From: Treponema sp.
Lineage (GTDB): Bacteria; Spirochaetota; Spirochaetia; Treponematales; Treponemataceae
Direction: 5' to 3'
NCBI GenBank assembly: GCA_016288205.1
Contig: JAEEYO010000049.1
Location: 1 to 64,000, forward strand
Length of the DNA: 64,000 bases
Shown: piece by piece, positions 25,184 to 34,148 of the stretch
Layout: each line of letters starts with the position of its first letter
Numbering within the stretch: the stretch's first letter is position 1
Translations under genes and position numbers: made by a program
Notes under the pieces: model-generated
The model's database searches: none
What the model saw: the letters and a program-made list of their open reading frames with translations, nothing else
Told to the model about the DNA's origin: nothing

Positions 25184-26548
25184 ATGATTAAAAGTAAAAA
25201 AACGTGGCTGAAAATTTTCACCGTATTCGTAAGCGTTGTTTTATGTTCCTGTTCGAATTCAAAAGATCAGGGCAAGGAAACTGTCTCCCCTGACGCTTCG
25301 CTTGCGGTTGAAAATCCTGCTGATGAAAATGCCGCTGCTGAAAATGTTGAGGTTGAGAAAACCGAGTCAGAAACTGCGATCGAAAAAGATTACCTCACGA
25401 TGGACGAATTTTTGGACACGAGATATTCCTATGAAAAAGGCGGTGTCTCCATTCTTGACGGCGGATACATTTTCGACGTGCCTGAAAAATTTGAAAAGCA
25501 GGAGGTGATGATTTTCGGAGACGAGGGTGAGTATTTTCCTCCTGAAAAAACCTACACAAAAATCTTCATCGGTTTTATGAATGACGGCGGGGCTCTTAAT
25601 ATCAATTTGCCGGCCTCTGTCTTTGAGGAGCGTAATAAGCTTTATCTTGAGGCGGAGCATGACGGAAAAACTTTCACCTATCAGGAAACGAACCCCATAG
25701 ATTTCCAGGAAGAAACAAATTCGAAAGGCGAGCTTCTGGGCTATCGTGCGTATATCGGTTTTGAAAACCGCAATCTGTACTCAAAGAGCGACAAGTGGAA
25801 TCTTACGCTCAGGGATTGCCACGACGGAACAATTTTGGCGAGCGAAACCGTAAGTCAAAAACCTTCTCCCTGCGGATATACCGTTTACACAGGCGATCAT
25901 GGTTATGAATCCCCCTTCGTCGATTCCATAAGCGTAAACAGAAATCTTGAGCCGGGAAAAGAATACCACATGATTTACAAGGGCAAGGGCGGCTCGTTCC
26001 CGGTTTTGGAAAAAGGCACGATGATTGTTTTTTCCTATTGTTACTATTATGACGGAAAGAGCAAGCTGCTTTATGTTCCCTTCCTTGGAGTGCAGACAAA
26101 GAGTGACGAGAACGGCGTGTGCTCCATTGATTTTTCCATAAAGGAGCCGGGGCAGTACAAGATTGATTTTTATGATGCCGGGACCGGTGAAATCAATCTG
26201 ACTTCCAACTTTGATTATCTTCTCGTGAAGGATGATAAGGATTTGAAGTTCGTTGAGAAAAGGGGAACACGCTGGAAGGTCAACTCAAGCGAAGGACTAA
26301 GGCTCAGGGATTCTCCTTGGGGTGAGAAAATCGCTCTTCTTGAGGACGGCACGGAACTGATTCAGACCGAAGAGACGCACTATCCCTTCTACGATTTTAT
26401 TGACACGCACGGATTTTGGATTCCCGTCAAATATGCTGATGGCGATTTGCAAAATCAGGAAATCAAAAAAAATACGTCTGTTTATTGCGCGGATAGTACG
26501 GAGACCGTCGGCTGGGTCTTCTCTGGATTTTTGGAAAAGTTGGAGTAG
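25184..26548 (+). CDS. Lipoprotein with C-terminal SH3-like domain
   Basis: 454 residues. Lipobox VVLCSC with Cys near residue 23, then a long acidic linker (Glu/Ala/Asn-rich, to ~65). The middle part is beta-rich and unrecognised. The last ~85 residues (WKVNSSEGLRLRDSPWGEKI ... LLEDGTELIQTEE ... GWVFSGFLEKLE) have the bacterial SH3 pattern, which often binds peptidoglycan or other surface polymers. Good ribosome site (CAGGGGGAGATATG). The next gene starts four bases after its stop, so they are cotranscribed, probably as an envelope pair. Confidence 0.82.
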   Translation: MIKSKKTWLKIFTVFVSVVLCSCSNSKDQGKETVSPDASLAVENPADENAAAENVEVEKTESETAIEKDYLTMDEFLDTRYSYEKGGVSILDGGYIFDVPEKFEKQEVMIFGDEGEYFPPEKTYTKIFIGFMNDGGALNINLPASVFEERNKLYLEAEHDGKTFTYQETNPIDFQEETNSKGELLGYRAYIGFENRNLYSKSDKWNLTLRDCHDGTILASETVSQKPSPCGYTVYTGDHGYESPFVDSISVNRNLEPGKEYHMIYKGKGGSFPVLEKGTMIVFSYCYYYDGKSKLLYVPFLGVQTKSDENGVCSIDFSIKEPGQYKIDFYDAGTGEINLTSNFDYLLVKDDKDLKFVEKRGTRWKVNSSEGLRLRDSPWGEKIALLEDGTELIQTEETHYPFYDFIDTHGFWIPVKYADGDLQNQEIKKNTSVYCADSTETVGWVFSGFLEKLE

Positions 26549-26551
26549 AAC

Positions 26552-27058
26552 ATGAGCGTGAAGAAAATATTTTGTGTCCTTGCCATGATTTTCTCCGGCC
26601 TTGCTTTTTCTCTTGAGATTTACCGACCGGAAAATTACGGACACATGAATGACATTCCCTGTCTTCTCAGAATTACCGACATGGACGGAAACGACGCATG
26701 GGACCGCATAATCAGTTTGGACCAGAGCTGGTATTACGACATGCAGACAAAACCGCATTGGACGCACAAATATTACAGGGGAAGCTTCCGTGGCGGCGCA
26801 GTCCTCCATTTGAACATGCAGGAAGGAACGTATCTCATTTCGGTTTACACGCCGGTAGATTTGCAGGACGGCATGACACTTCAAAACGACGGCGAGTGGA
26901 CTTCAAATACCTTTGTCTATAAAACCGGTGCTCCCGCGCTCAAAGTGATTTTCATAAGTCCCACCGCAAACCAAAACGGCTTCTACACAGGCGGCTGGCA
27001 TGTGGATTACCGCGCCCCAAAATATTTCAAATACACCAAACCTTACAGGGGAAGGTGA
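26552..27058 (+). CDS. Secreted protein of unknown function
   Basis: 168 residues. Signal peptide MSVKKIFCVLAMIFSGLAFS. The mature part (YRPENYGHMNDIPCLLRITD, WYYDMQTKPHWTHKYYRG, HVDYRAPKYFKYTKPYRGR) is rich in Tyr, Trp and His and looks like a small beta-sandwich. No family recognised. Follows the SH3-type lipoprotein by four bases. The ending RGR and stop coincide with the left edge of the dispersed heptad element, so the native C-terminus may have been altered. Confidence 0.72.
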   Translation: MSVKKIFCVLAMIFSGLAFSLEIYRPENYGHMNDIPCLLRITDMDGNDAWDRIISLDQSWYYDMQTKPHWTHKYYRGSFRGGAVLHLNMQEGTYLISVYTPVDLQDGMTLQNDGEWTSNTFVYKTGAPALKVIFISPTANQNGFYTGGWHVDYRAPKYFKYTKPYRGR

Positions 27059-27090
27059 GAGTTGAGAGTGGAAAGTGGAAAGTGGAAAGA
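27046..27090. repeat. Heptad repeat at 3' end of secreted-protein gene
   Basis: CAGGGGAAGGTGAGAGTTGA then GAGTGGAAAGTGGAAAGTGG. It contains the stop of the gene ending at 27058. The left edge is the same as at 38221. Confidence 0.85.
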
Positions 27091-27099
27091 TGTAGTTTC

Positions 27100-27888
27100 T
27101 CACCTGACCACAATCTTCATCAGTGAAAGATTTCCTTCCACGACAATCTGTTCGCCTGAGGCAAATGCATAGATTTCCTCTGGTCGCACATTCTCACCGT
27201 TGATTTTTCCTTCGCCCTCAAGCACAAAAAGAAGCACTTTGGATGCGGGTCCCTCGGTGTGTTCCGCGCTCGCAAAGGTCTCAAGTTTTCCGTCCACGCG
27301 GATTTCCTGCATTGCAAAATAAGGACAGTGGAAGGAGCCGGGAAATTTCACGAGCTTCTGTGCGTCCAGATTTTTTATGCTCGCGATTCCTTTTTCAACA
27401 TGGCACTCACGTCCGCGTCCCCAGTCATAGAGCCGGTATGTGATGTCGCTCGACTGCTGCACCTCAAGAATCCTGAGTCCTCCGCCAATCGCATGGACAG
27501 TGCCAGCCGGAATGTATGCGAAATCTCCTCGCTCCACGTTGACAGATTTCATGTAATCTTCAAGACGGTTTTCCTCAATCGCTTTTTTCAGCTCATCACC
27601 GCTGTACTCGCCCTTCATTCCGTAAATCAGCCGAGAGTCTTTTTTTGCGTCAAGTATGTACCAGCATTCGGTTTTTCCGCGACAGCCCTCGAACTTTGCG
27701 GCAAGCTCATCATCCGGGTGGACCTGAACGCTCAGCACATCGTCAGCCTGTATGACTTTGACCAAAAGAGGGTAGTCACCTCCCGCGAATGTCTCAAAAT
27801 CTTTCTGGCATCCGTTGGGGTGAGTCGAGGCAATCCACAGCTCGTACCCCCAGATTTTCTCCGACTTGATTGCGTTCAGTTTGAGCAT
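27100..27888 (-). CDS. manA: Mannose-6-phosphate isomerase, class I
   Basis: 262 residues, the short bacterial form of the type I enzyme, a Zn-dependent cupin that interconverts fructose-6-P and mannose-6-P. Seen: EKIWGYELWI at the start, VQVHPDDELAAKFEG with metal ligands, GKTECWYIL, YIPAGTVHAIGGGLRILEVQ, and SSDITYRLYDWGR. AGGAGAAAAAG precedes the ATG. It lies 14 bases after a sugar nucleotidyltransferase gene, so the pair may supply activated mannose-type sugars for surface glycans; this is inference. Confidence 0.93.
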   Translation of the reverse strand: MLKLNAIKSEKIWGYELWIASTHPNGCQKDFETFAGGDYPLLVKVIQADDVLSVQVHPDDELAAKFEGCRGKTECWYILDAKKDSRLIYGMKGEYSGDELKKAIEENRLEDYMKSVNVERGDFAYIPAGTVHAIGGGLRILEVQQSSDITYRLYDWGRGRECHVEKGIASIKNLDAQKLVKFPGSFHCPYFAMQEIRVDGKLETFASAEHTEGPASKVLLFVLEGEGKINGENVRPEEIYAFASGEQIVVEGNLSLMKIVVR

Positions 27889-27902
27889 CTTTTTCTCCTG
27901 CC

Positions 27903-28811
27903 TTACAACTCCCAGATTTTTTCTGGATAGTAGCCCGTCTTGATTTTTTCAATCAGCTCATTCTTTACGATTTCCCTGTCCTCGGGATATGTCATGCCGA
28001 ACCATTTTTCCGTTGACGTGAAGAACTTGATTTTTCCCTCTCCGCGTTTTACGATTCCAGACGCAGCCTCAGGCAACAGGGCCTCTGCTTTCGGTTTGTC
28101 AAGCGATGTCTTTTTGAAGTTCTCCCAATACTCATGGAAGCCCTTGAACGCGGACTGCGAGAATGCGAAGAGATTCATGCTCACCCATTCTTTTCCGGTC
28201 ATGGTGATTTTTTCTCCGTTCAGCTCGCTTACAATCGCGTCTCCCTCATATCCGATTTTTGTGTTCTCAACGATTGACTCAAGATATCCGTCCTTTACCG
28301 TGCAGACTCCGCGGCTTACGGTACCAGATTTGCTCATCGTGTTTCCAAGGACATAGCCCACCATTGCGTGTTCTGTTGACTCCGGCGTGATTGACGAGAG
28401 ATACTCGCCGAGTGTCTTAAATGCGTCGCGTCCGTAATAGTCGTCGCTGTTGATTACGGCGAATGGTGCGTTGATCGCTTTTTCCGCGCAAAGGACTGCA
28501 TGCATGGTTCCCCAGGGCTTGGTGCGTTCTGCCGCCATCTTTTTTTCCGCGTCATCTAAAAGTGCGTCGGGATCCTGGAAGACATACTCTGCGTCGAAGT
28601 TGCGGGCCACACGGTCAAAAAGCTTTTCCCTGAAATCCTTTTCAATGTCCCTTCTGATTATATAAACGACCTTTGAGAATCCGCTGAGTTTTGCATCATA
28701 AGCGGCGAAATCCAAAAGGCACTCACCATTCTTTCCTACGGAATCAATCTGCTTGACTCCACCGTATCGGCTTCCCATGCCTGCCGCGAGAACTAACAAT
28801 GTTGGTTTCAT
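27903..28811 (-). CDS. Sugar-phosphate nucleotidyltransferase family protein
   Basis: 302 residues, cytoplasmic. The N-terminal signature LLVLAAGMGSRYGGVKQID is the NTP-binding loop of the glucose-1-phosphate thymidylyl/uridylyltransferase fold. DDYYGRDAF near 125 supplies the metal-binding Asp. The C-terminal part (GKIKFFTSTEKWFGMTYPED) is typical of an uncharacterised branch common in Firmicutes and spirochaetes, so the exact sugar is not known. CAGGAGATATTTT precedes the ATG. First gene of an operon with manA. Confidence 0.88.
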   Translation of the reverse strand: MKPTLLVLAAGMGSRYGGVKQIDSVGKNGECLLDFAAYDAKLSGFSKVVYIIRRDIEKDFREKLFDRVARNFDAEYVFQDPDALLDDAEKKMAAERTKPWGTMHAVLCAEKAINAPFAVINSDDYYGRDAFKTLGEYLSSITPESTEHAMVGYVLGNTMSKSGTVSRGVCTVKDGYLESIVENTKIGYEGDAIVSELNGEKITMTGKEWVSMNLFAFSQSAFKGFHEYWENFKKTSLDKPKAEALLPEAASGIVKRGEGKIKFFTSTEKWFGMTYPEDREIVKNELIEKIKTGYYPEKIWEL

Positions 28812-28841
28812 AAAATATCTCCTGATGTAAAAAATGAAAAC

Positions 28842-28883
28842 GGCATCTCCAAAGAATCGTTTGAAGCAATCTTTGGAAATGCC
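28842..28883 (-). terminator. Probable bidirectional terminator
   Basis: GGCATCTCCAAAGA ... TCTTTGGAAATGCC, a 14-pair stem with one mismatch. On the minus strand it ends the solute-binding protein gene at 28914 (T-rich run GTTTTCATTTTTT follows); the plus strand has TTTTAATT. Confidence 0.75.
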
Positions 28884-28913
28884 TTTTAATTATATATCTT
28901 GCGTTAAGGAAAA

Positions 28914-31067
28914 TCAATAGCCGGACCGGCTGCCGAATTTTTTGATTCTTTCGTCAAGCTGCCCCTGCATGTATTCGTTGTAAATTCTTGTGCCCGGTTT
29001 CATCTTCCTGCAATACTCATTCCAAATCGACTCAAAATCCTTCGGCGCGCACATAATCAGCCTTGGAAGATAAGTCCGCTGAATATCCTCGAATCCCATC
29101 ATGGCCTCCGCAGCCTTCAATTCCTCTTCGCTGACAACTTCATCCGAATACCAGCCTGAGGACGGATTGCACTGCCACATGGGGTACCAATCTGAGTTCT
29201 GAGGCGGATCGGGATCCATCAGCTCGGCATAGGAATTCACCCCGTACGCTTTCCACAAGTCAAGGTCAACCTGCTTTTGATTAACCGCATATTCCCATGG
29301 AAGCTCGTCCATGTTCCTTGTGTAGCCGCTCGGCATTCTTCCTTCAAGTTTCGGAGCCTCCTCAGCCCAAAGCAGCGCACGGTTTTGCTGGCGCCATGCG
29401 GGATCATTTTGATTTGCCCGTTGCGTAAATGTCCTGTATGCCGCACCCTTTGTTCCTGTTTTGGAGCCGTCGGTGTCTATGTAATAATCCTGTCCCTCGA
29501 ATCCCCAGTAGAGGACTTTCTGATTTTTTTCCTCAAGCATCTGGTCCATGAACTGAATGATTCTGATGGCTTTTTCTTCAGGACATTTTACAGTTATGCC
29601 GTAGCCCCTCTGAAGATTTGGAAGACTCAGGTCGCGGTAGTGCGGTTTGATTGACTCATCAAATGTGATTGCGAGAGGTGCATAAGTTCTTTCATCTTTT
29701 CCTTCCTCCCAAAGCAGTCTCTCCGCCTGATACATGAACTGCCATCCCTGGATGAACATTCCGAGCACACGTCCCTGGGAAAGTTTGTCGTAATATTGGT
29801 CGCGGCTGTCCGTGAAGGATGCCGGATCAATCAGTCCACGCCTGTAATATCCGTTTGCGAGCTTGAACCATCTCTTTGCGTTTGCATCCGTGAAAATATC
29901 CGTGTAGATATATTTTTCCCCGACCTTATCAATGTGTCCGTTTCCCTCGTTCGGATATCCTGCAAGAAAATTCGGCGGATTCCATAAATCAAAAGCTTCC
30001 CAGTCTGCCGTGATGATGTTGAAAGGAATCGTTGGCATACCGTCAATCGTAGGATGTCGCCTGTAATATTTTTCAAGCAGGTCGAAATACTGGTCTACCG
30101 TCTTAATCTTGGGATATCCGAATTCCTTGAGGACGGCCTTTTGAATCCAGAATGCATTCTGATTGTAGTACGTGTTGGAATCCACTCCGTCAATCACGCC
30201 GTAGTTTGGAAGAGAGTAGATGTGCTCTTTGATTATGTTTCCGTCGGCATCTTTTTCTGAGTCAGCGTCAATCATCCGTGTCCATGCCGTGGCATAGTGC
30301 TTTTTCAGATTTGGTCCGTATTTTTCGATGAGCGGCTTGAGGTCTCTCAGGCACCCGCATTCCTGGAATCTTTGTGAGTCAACCTCAACCATGTCGGGAA
30401 GGTCTTTTGAATAAATGAGCGATGCAATCTTCTGGTCCTTGTCGCACGAAAGAATGTCCCAGGAAAAAGTTACTCCGAAATTTTCCCTAATCCATTTGTA
30501 TGTCTTGTTGCTCGCCGGTGGTTGTTCCCTCTGCTGGATTGTGAAGATTGAGATGTTCATTGCGCTGAGCGAAGAGTCTGACTCAAGTTTCCCGAGGATT
30601 TTTTCGACGCTCTCTTTGTCCAGCACTGATTTATTTTTATTGTACAGACTCTGTGTAATGAACAGATTCAGCTTGACAAATCCCGAGTCGTTGAAATTTC
30701 CGTAATCTGTTTTTTTGATCGGCGCGAATGTCTGGAACTTCTCTACAATCTCCTGATAGATATTTTTTTCCTCATACTGATTTCGGTCCCTGATTGATTT
30801 TATGAGAACCTTGCTTTCAAACGCGATTTTTTTCAGCTGGGCATGTTCGTCGCGGGAACAAAGCACAATATTCGCTTCCGATTTTTTTTCATCCACAAAA
30901 AGCGCGAGCTTCACCTCGTCAAAATCCTGCAGATAGAAAAAAACTCCGTCCTTCCAGTTCATGCTGAAAACTTTCTCTTGCTCCTGCGCGCCCACATAAA
31001 AAATTGTGCAGATCAATATGCAGATAGCGAAAAAAAATTTTTTAGAAAAGATTTTTTTCAAAGGCAT
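28914..31067 (-). CDS. Extracellular solute-binding protein with extra N-terminal domain
   Basis: 717 residues from the ATG at 31067 (GGAGGG four bases before it). Signal peptide ~28 residues ending near YVGAQ. Residues ~30-165 form an extra domain of unknown type not found in the paralogue at 32308-34005. From ~170 the protein is a family 1-like ABC substrate-binding protein: ISIFTIQQREQPPASNKTYK, WIRENFGVTFSWD, ADWEAFDLWNPP, GRVLGMFIQGW, QRGYGITVKCPEEKAIRIIQ. Such proteins bind oligosaccharides or related solutes for an ABC importer. No permease gene is near. Own terminator. Probably acts in the periplasm or at the membrane. Confidence 0.85.
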   Translation of the reverse strand: MPLKKIFSKKFFFAICILICTIFYVGAQEQEKVFSMNWKDGVFFYLQDFDEVKLALFVDEKKSEANIVLCSRDEHAQLKKIAFESKVLIKSIRDRNQYEEKNIYQEIVEKFQTFAPIKKTDYGNFNDSGFVKLNLFITQSLYNKNKSVLDKESVEKILGKLESDSSLSAMNISIFTIQQREQPPASNKTYKWIRENFGVTFSWDILSCDKDQKIASLIYSKDLPDMVEVDSQRFQECGCLRDLKPLIEKYGPNLKKHYATAWTRMIDADSEKDADGNIIKEHIYSLPNYGVIDGVDSNTYYNQNAFWIQKAVLKEFGYPKIKTVDQYFDLLEKYYRRHPTIDGMPTIPFNIITADWEAFDLWNPPNFLAGYPNEGNGHIDKVGEKYIYTDIFTDANAKRWFKLANGYYRRGLIDPASFTDSRDQYYDKLSQGRVLGMFIQGWQFMYQAERLLWEEGKDERTYAPLAITFDESIKPHYRDLSLPNLQRGYGITVKCPEEKAIRIIQFMDQMLEEKNQKVLYWGFEGQDYYIDTDGSKTGTKGAAYRTFTQRANQNDPAWRQQNRALLWAEEAPKLEGRMPSGYTRNMDELPWEYAVNQKQVDLDLWKAYGVNSYAELMDPDPPQNSDWYPMWQCNPSSGWYSDEVVSEEELKAAEAMMGFEDIQRTYLPRLIMCAPKDFESIWNEYCRKMKPGTRIYNEYMQGQLDERIKKFGSRSGY

Positions 31068-31254
31068 TTTTCCCTCCGTATACAAACGAATACCAACGTC
31101 TAAAAACTCGCATTGAATGATTTTTTAGAGCTTTCAATAAGTATACTAAAAAAATGCGAAAAATGCTAGGGAAATAAATTTTAAAAAAATTTTGTCATTT
31201 TGTTTACCGTGGCGAAGATTTGATTCCTATTATAATAGTTAAGGAGTAAAAGTT

Positions 31255-32154
31255 ATGCCAGAATCAAAATTCAAAAAGTCTCCCGCATGGGAGGAACTTA
31301 CGTTTGCGAACAACTTCATGTTCTGCAAAATCATGGAAAGCGAGCCTGAGATTTGTCGTCGTTTGTTGGAAATCCTTCTGCACATCAAGATTGAAAAGCT
31401 TGAAATGCCGCACTCGGAGCATACAATGCAGGAAGCCCCAGATGCCAAAAGCGTTAGGTTCGACGTCTACACCAAGGATGAAAACCGTATCTTCGACCTG
31501 GAGATCCAGACAACGTTAAAGGCCAACCTTCCGAGACGAGCACGGTATTACCAGAGTATAATTGACGTGGACAATCTTTCGCGTGGTGAGAACTACAGTA
31601 GGCTCAAGGACTCCTATGTGATTTTTCTGTGTCTGGACGACCCTTTTGGAAAAAGCCTGCCCGTCTATTTCTTCGAGAACAAGTGCTCAGATAATGACGG
31701 CGGTGAAATAAAATTGAACGACGGAGCCTACAAGCTCTTTTTCAATTCGTCCAAATATGATAAAATGGAAAACGACGAGGAGAAAGCCTTTTTCAAGTTT
31801 CTTGTGAACCAGAATGCCGACAGCGATTTCACGAAGTCCATAGAGGAAAAAGTTTCCTTCGCCAGAAAGAATATGGAATGGAGGAAACAATATATGACCT
31901 GGCAGCAGACGATAGACGAAGAGAAAGACATCGCGTTTGAGGAAGGTAAGGTCGAAGGATTCGAAGAGGGAATGAAACAGGGAATTGAATGTGGGATTGG
32001 GCAAGGAATTGAGCGTGGCGAGGAGAAAAAAGCTCTGGAGTCTGCGGAAAATCTTCTTCGTGAAGGAATTTCACTGGAGACGATTTCAAGATGCATCGGA
32101 CTTCCGCTGGATCAGGTAAGGCAGATTGCTCAGTCCCTCTCTGTAAAAGCATAA
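31255..32154 (+). CDS. Rpn family PD-(D/E)XK nuclease (recombination-promoting)
   Basis: 299 residues. N-terminal region TFANNFMFCKIMESEPEICR, then RFDVYTKDENRIFDLEIQTT, which holds the D ... E-X-Q nuclease core, and RARYYQSIIDVDNLSRGENY. The C-terminus has the usual tail with GxxxG-like spacing (EEGKVEGFEEGMKQG, GIGQGIERGEEK) and a small helical end. This family promotes RecA-independent recombination or acts as DNases and is often in many copies in Treponema genomes. TATAAT lies at about 31233, and AAGGAG before the ATG. It sits between two paralogous solute-binding genes on the opposite strand, as if inserted there. Confidence 0.9.
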   Translation: MPESKFKKSPAWEELTFANNFMFCKIMESEPEICRRLLEILLHIKIEKLEMPHSEHTMQEAPDAKSVRFDVYTKDENRIFDLEIQTTLKANLPRRARYYQSIIDVDNLSRGENYSRLKDSYVIFLCLDDPFGKSLPVYFFENKCSDNDGGEIKLNDGAYKLFFNSSKYDKMENDEEKAFFKFLVNQNADSDFTKSIEEKVSFARKNMEWRKQYMTWQQTIDEEKDIAFEEGKVEGFEEGMKQGIECGIGQGIERGEEKKALESAENLLREGISLETISRCIGLPLDQVRQIAQSLSVKA

Positions 32155-32243
32155 AGATTCATGGTGGACAGGGAATAACGAGGAGAGATCCGTTGAGATA
32201 AAAGAGCAAGCTTAGCTTGCGACGAGGAACAATACCTCCTCTT

Positions 32244-32287
32244 GAAAAAATCAAAAATATTTGAGCCGGCTACAAAATGCAACCGGC
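32244..32287 (-). terminator. Probable terminator of solute-binding protein gene
   Basis: On the minus strand GCCGGTT-N9-AGCCGGC (one G-T pair), followed by TCAAATATTTTTGATTTTTT. Confidence 0.65.
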
Positions 32288-32307
32288 CCAATGTCTTATG
32301 TTATTTT

Positions 32308-34005
32308 TTATTTCTGAATGCCGCCGTACTTCTTGATTCTTTCCTCAAGTTTCTGCTGCATGTATTTGTTGTAGACTGATGTAAGCGGTTTCAAGAGCTC
32401 GCAGTATTCGTCCCATAACCTTCCAAAGTCAGAGGGTTTGCACATGATTATCTTAGGCAGATACTCTCTCTGGATGGCCTCAAATCCCAGCATTGCCTCT
32501 GCTGCCTCGCCCTCAGGATTAACCTGCCACATGGGGTACCAGCCTGGGTTCTTCGGCGGGTTCGGATCCATGAACTCAGCATAGGAGCTGACACCGTAAG
32601 CTTTCCACAGATCAAGATCAACCTTTTGCTGTGACACTTCATACTCCCAGGGAAGCTCCTCAATGTTGCGTGTGTATCCGCTCTTGAGTTTTCCTTCCAG
32701 TTTTGGAGCCGACTCAGCCCAAAGCATCGCGCGGTTTGCGTTAATCCATGCGGGATCTTTCTGCTGTGCGCGTTGTTCCGAAGTTCTGTATGCCGCACCC
32801 TTGGTTCCTGTTATGGTTCCCTTTTTGTCAATGAAATAATCCTTTCCCTCGAATCCCCAGTAAAGAACTCTCTGGTTTTCTTCCTTGAGCATCGTGTCCA
32901 TGAACTTAATGATCTTGATTGCCTTGTCCTCAGGACACTTGGTGCTGATTCCGAATCCTCTCTGAAGGTTGGGAAGAGCCTGGTCACGGTAGCGTGGCTT
33001 TATTGATTTGTCGAATGTGAGCGGGAGAGGCGCATAAGTTCTTTCATCCTTTCCTGCCTGCCAGAGCACCAGTTCCGAATCACCCAAGAATTCCCATCCC
33101 TGGATGAACATTCCGAGCACACGTCCCTGCTTGATCTTTGCGTAGTACTGGTCGCGGTTGTCCGAGAATGATTCCGGGTCAATCAGTCCGCGCTGGAAAT
33201 ATCCGTTGGCGAGCTTGAACCATTTTCTTGCGTTCTCATCCGAGAAGTTGTCCGTGTAGACAAAGTTTTTTCCAACCTGATCAACGTGACCATTTCCCTC
33301 GTTCGGATATCCGCCCAAGAACTGCGGTGGGTTCCAGAGGTTGAATGCCTCCCAGTCAGCCGTGATGATGGAGAATGGAATTGTTGCCTTTCCGTCGATT
33401 GTGGGATATTTCTGATAGTATTTCTCAATCAGGTCGAAATATTCATCGACAGTCTGAATCTTCGGATAGCCGAATTCCTTGAGGACGGCCTTCTGAATCC
33501 ACCAGCCGTTCTGATTGAAGTATGTGTCGGTCTGTGGTCCGTCGTACACACCGTAGTTTGGAAGTGTGTAGATATGCTCCGCGGTTATATTTCCCTTCGC
33601 ATCCCTTTCTGAGTCAATGTCAATCATCTTTTTCCATGCTGAGGCATAGTGCTTCTTCAGGTTCGGACCGTATTTTTCAACGAGTGGCTTCAGGTCCCTC
33701 AGAACACCGGCATCCTTGAATTGTGGTATGTCAATTTCAATAAGGTCTGGAAGCTCACCGGAAGCGATAAGCTCTTCTGCCCTCAGGTCCTTGCGTTCTC
33801 CGGCAATATCCCAGGTGAAGGTTACTCCGAAGTTGTCCTTGATCCATTTGTAGGTCATGTTGTCTGCCGGCGGCTGTTCTCTCTGTTGCGTGCTGAATAC
33901 TGAGATGTTCATTGGTGTTGAGGAATTTGCCTTTGGTTTCGCACTTAAAACGCCCGCTGTGCATGAAAGAGCAACGATGGATGCGATTATTTTGGTCTTT
34001 TTCAT
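32308..34005 (-). CDS. Extracellular solute-binding protein
   Basis: 565 residues. Signal peptide MKKTKIIASIVALSCTAG, cut either after VLSA or as a lipoprotein at Cys15. The mature part matches the other solute-binding protein of this region (28914-31067) almost domain for domain: ISVFSTQQREQPPADNMTYK, WIKDNFGVTFTWD, ADWEAFNLWNPP, GRVLGMFIQGWEFL, QRGFGISTKCPEDKAIKIIK. It likely delivers a sugar or oligosaccharide to an ABC importer encoded elsewhere. GGAGGCC ribosome site and a strong promoter at 34064-34092. The duplication and the extra domain in the partner suggest recent divergence. Confidence 0.9.
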   Translation of the reverse strand: MKKTKIIASIVALSCTAGVLSAKPKANSSTPMNISVFSTQQREQPPADNMTYKWIKDNFGVTFTWDIAGERKDLRAEELIASGELPDLIEIDIPQFKDAGVLRDLKPLVEKYGPNLKKHYASAWKKMIDIDSERDAKGNITAEHIYTLPNYGVYDGPQTDTYFNQNGWWIQKAVLKEFGYPKIQTVDEYFDLIEKYYQKYPTIDGKATIPFSIITADWEAFNLWNPPQFLGGYPNEGNGHVDQVGKNFVYTDNFSDENARKWFKLANGYFQRGLIDPESFSDNRDQYYAKIKQGRVLGMFIQGWEFLGDSELVLWQAGKDERTYAPLPLTFDKSIKPRYRDQALPNLQRGFGISTKCPEDKAIKIIKFMDTMLKEENQRVLYWGFEGKDYFIDKKGTITGTKGAAYRTSEQRAQQKDPAWINANRAMLWAESAPKLEGKLKSGYTRNIEELPWEYEVSQQKVDLDLWKAYGVSSYAEFMDPNPPKNPGWYPMWQVNPEGEAAEAMLGFEAIQREYLPKIIMCKPSDFGRLWDEYCELLKPLTSVYNKYMQQKLEERIKKYGGIQK

Positions 34006-34063
34006 TTAAGGCCTCCTGAATTATAATTGAACTGTCTTAAAGTTTGGAAACAATTCTGAGGAT

Positions 34064-34092
34064 ATTATACCACCTAAAATACAAAGCGTCAA
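34064..34092 (-). promoter_or_regulatory. Promoter of solute-binding protein gene
   Basis: On the minus strand TTGACG (34087-34092), 17-base spacer, TATAAT (34064-34069). Near-consensus. Confidence 0.85.
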
Positions 34093-34121
34093 ATTTTTTT
34101 TATCTAATTTTCAGATTTTTT

Positions 34122-34148
34122 ACTTTCAGTTTTCAACTTTCAACTTGC
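34122..34148. repeat. Heptad repeat at 3' end of secreted-protein gene
   Basis: On the minus strand AAGTTGAAAGTTGAAAACTG, supplying the last residues KLKVEN and the stop of the gene ending at 34126. Confidence 0.65.

Noticed and set aside
31255-32154. Rpn gene as a full transposon
   Set aside because: No inverted terminal repeats or target duplications could be seen around it; only the single nuclease gene is present.
32205-32220. GCAAGC-TTA-GCTTGC hairpin as a terminator of the Rpn gene
   Set aside because: No T run follows on either strand, and the stem is only six pairs.
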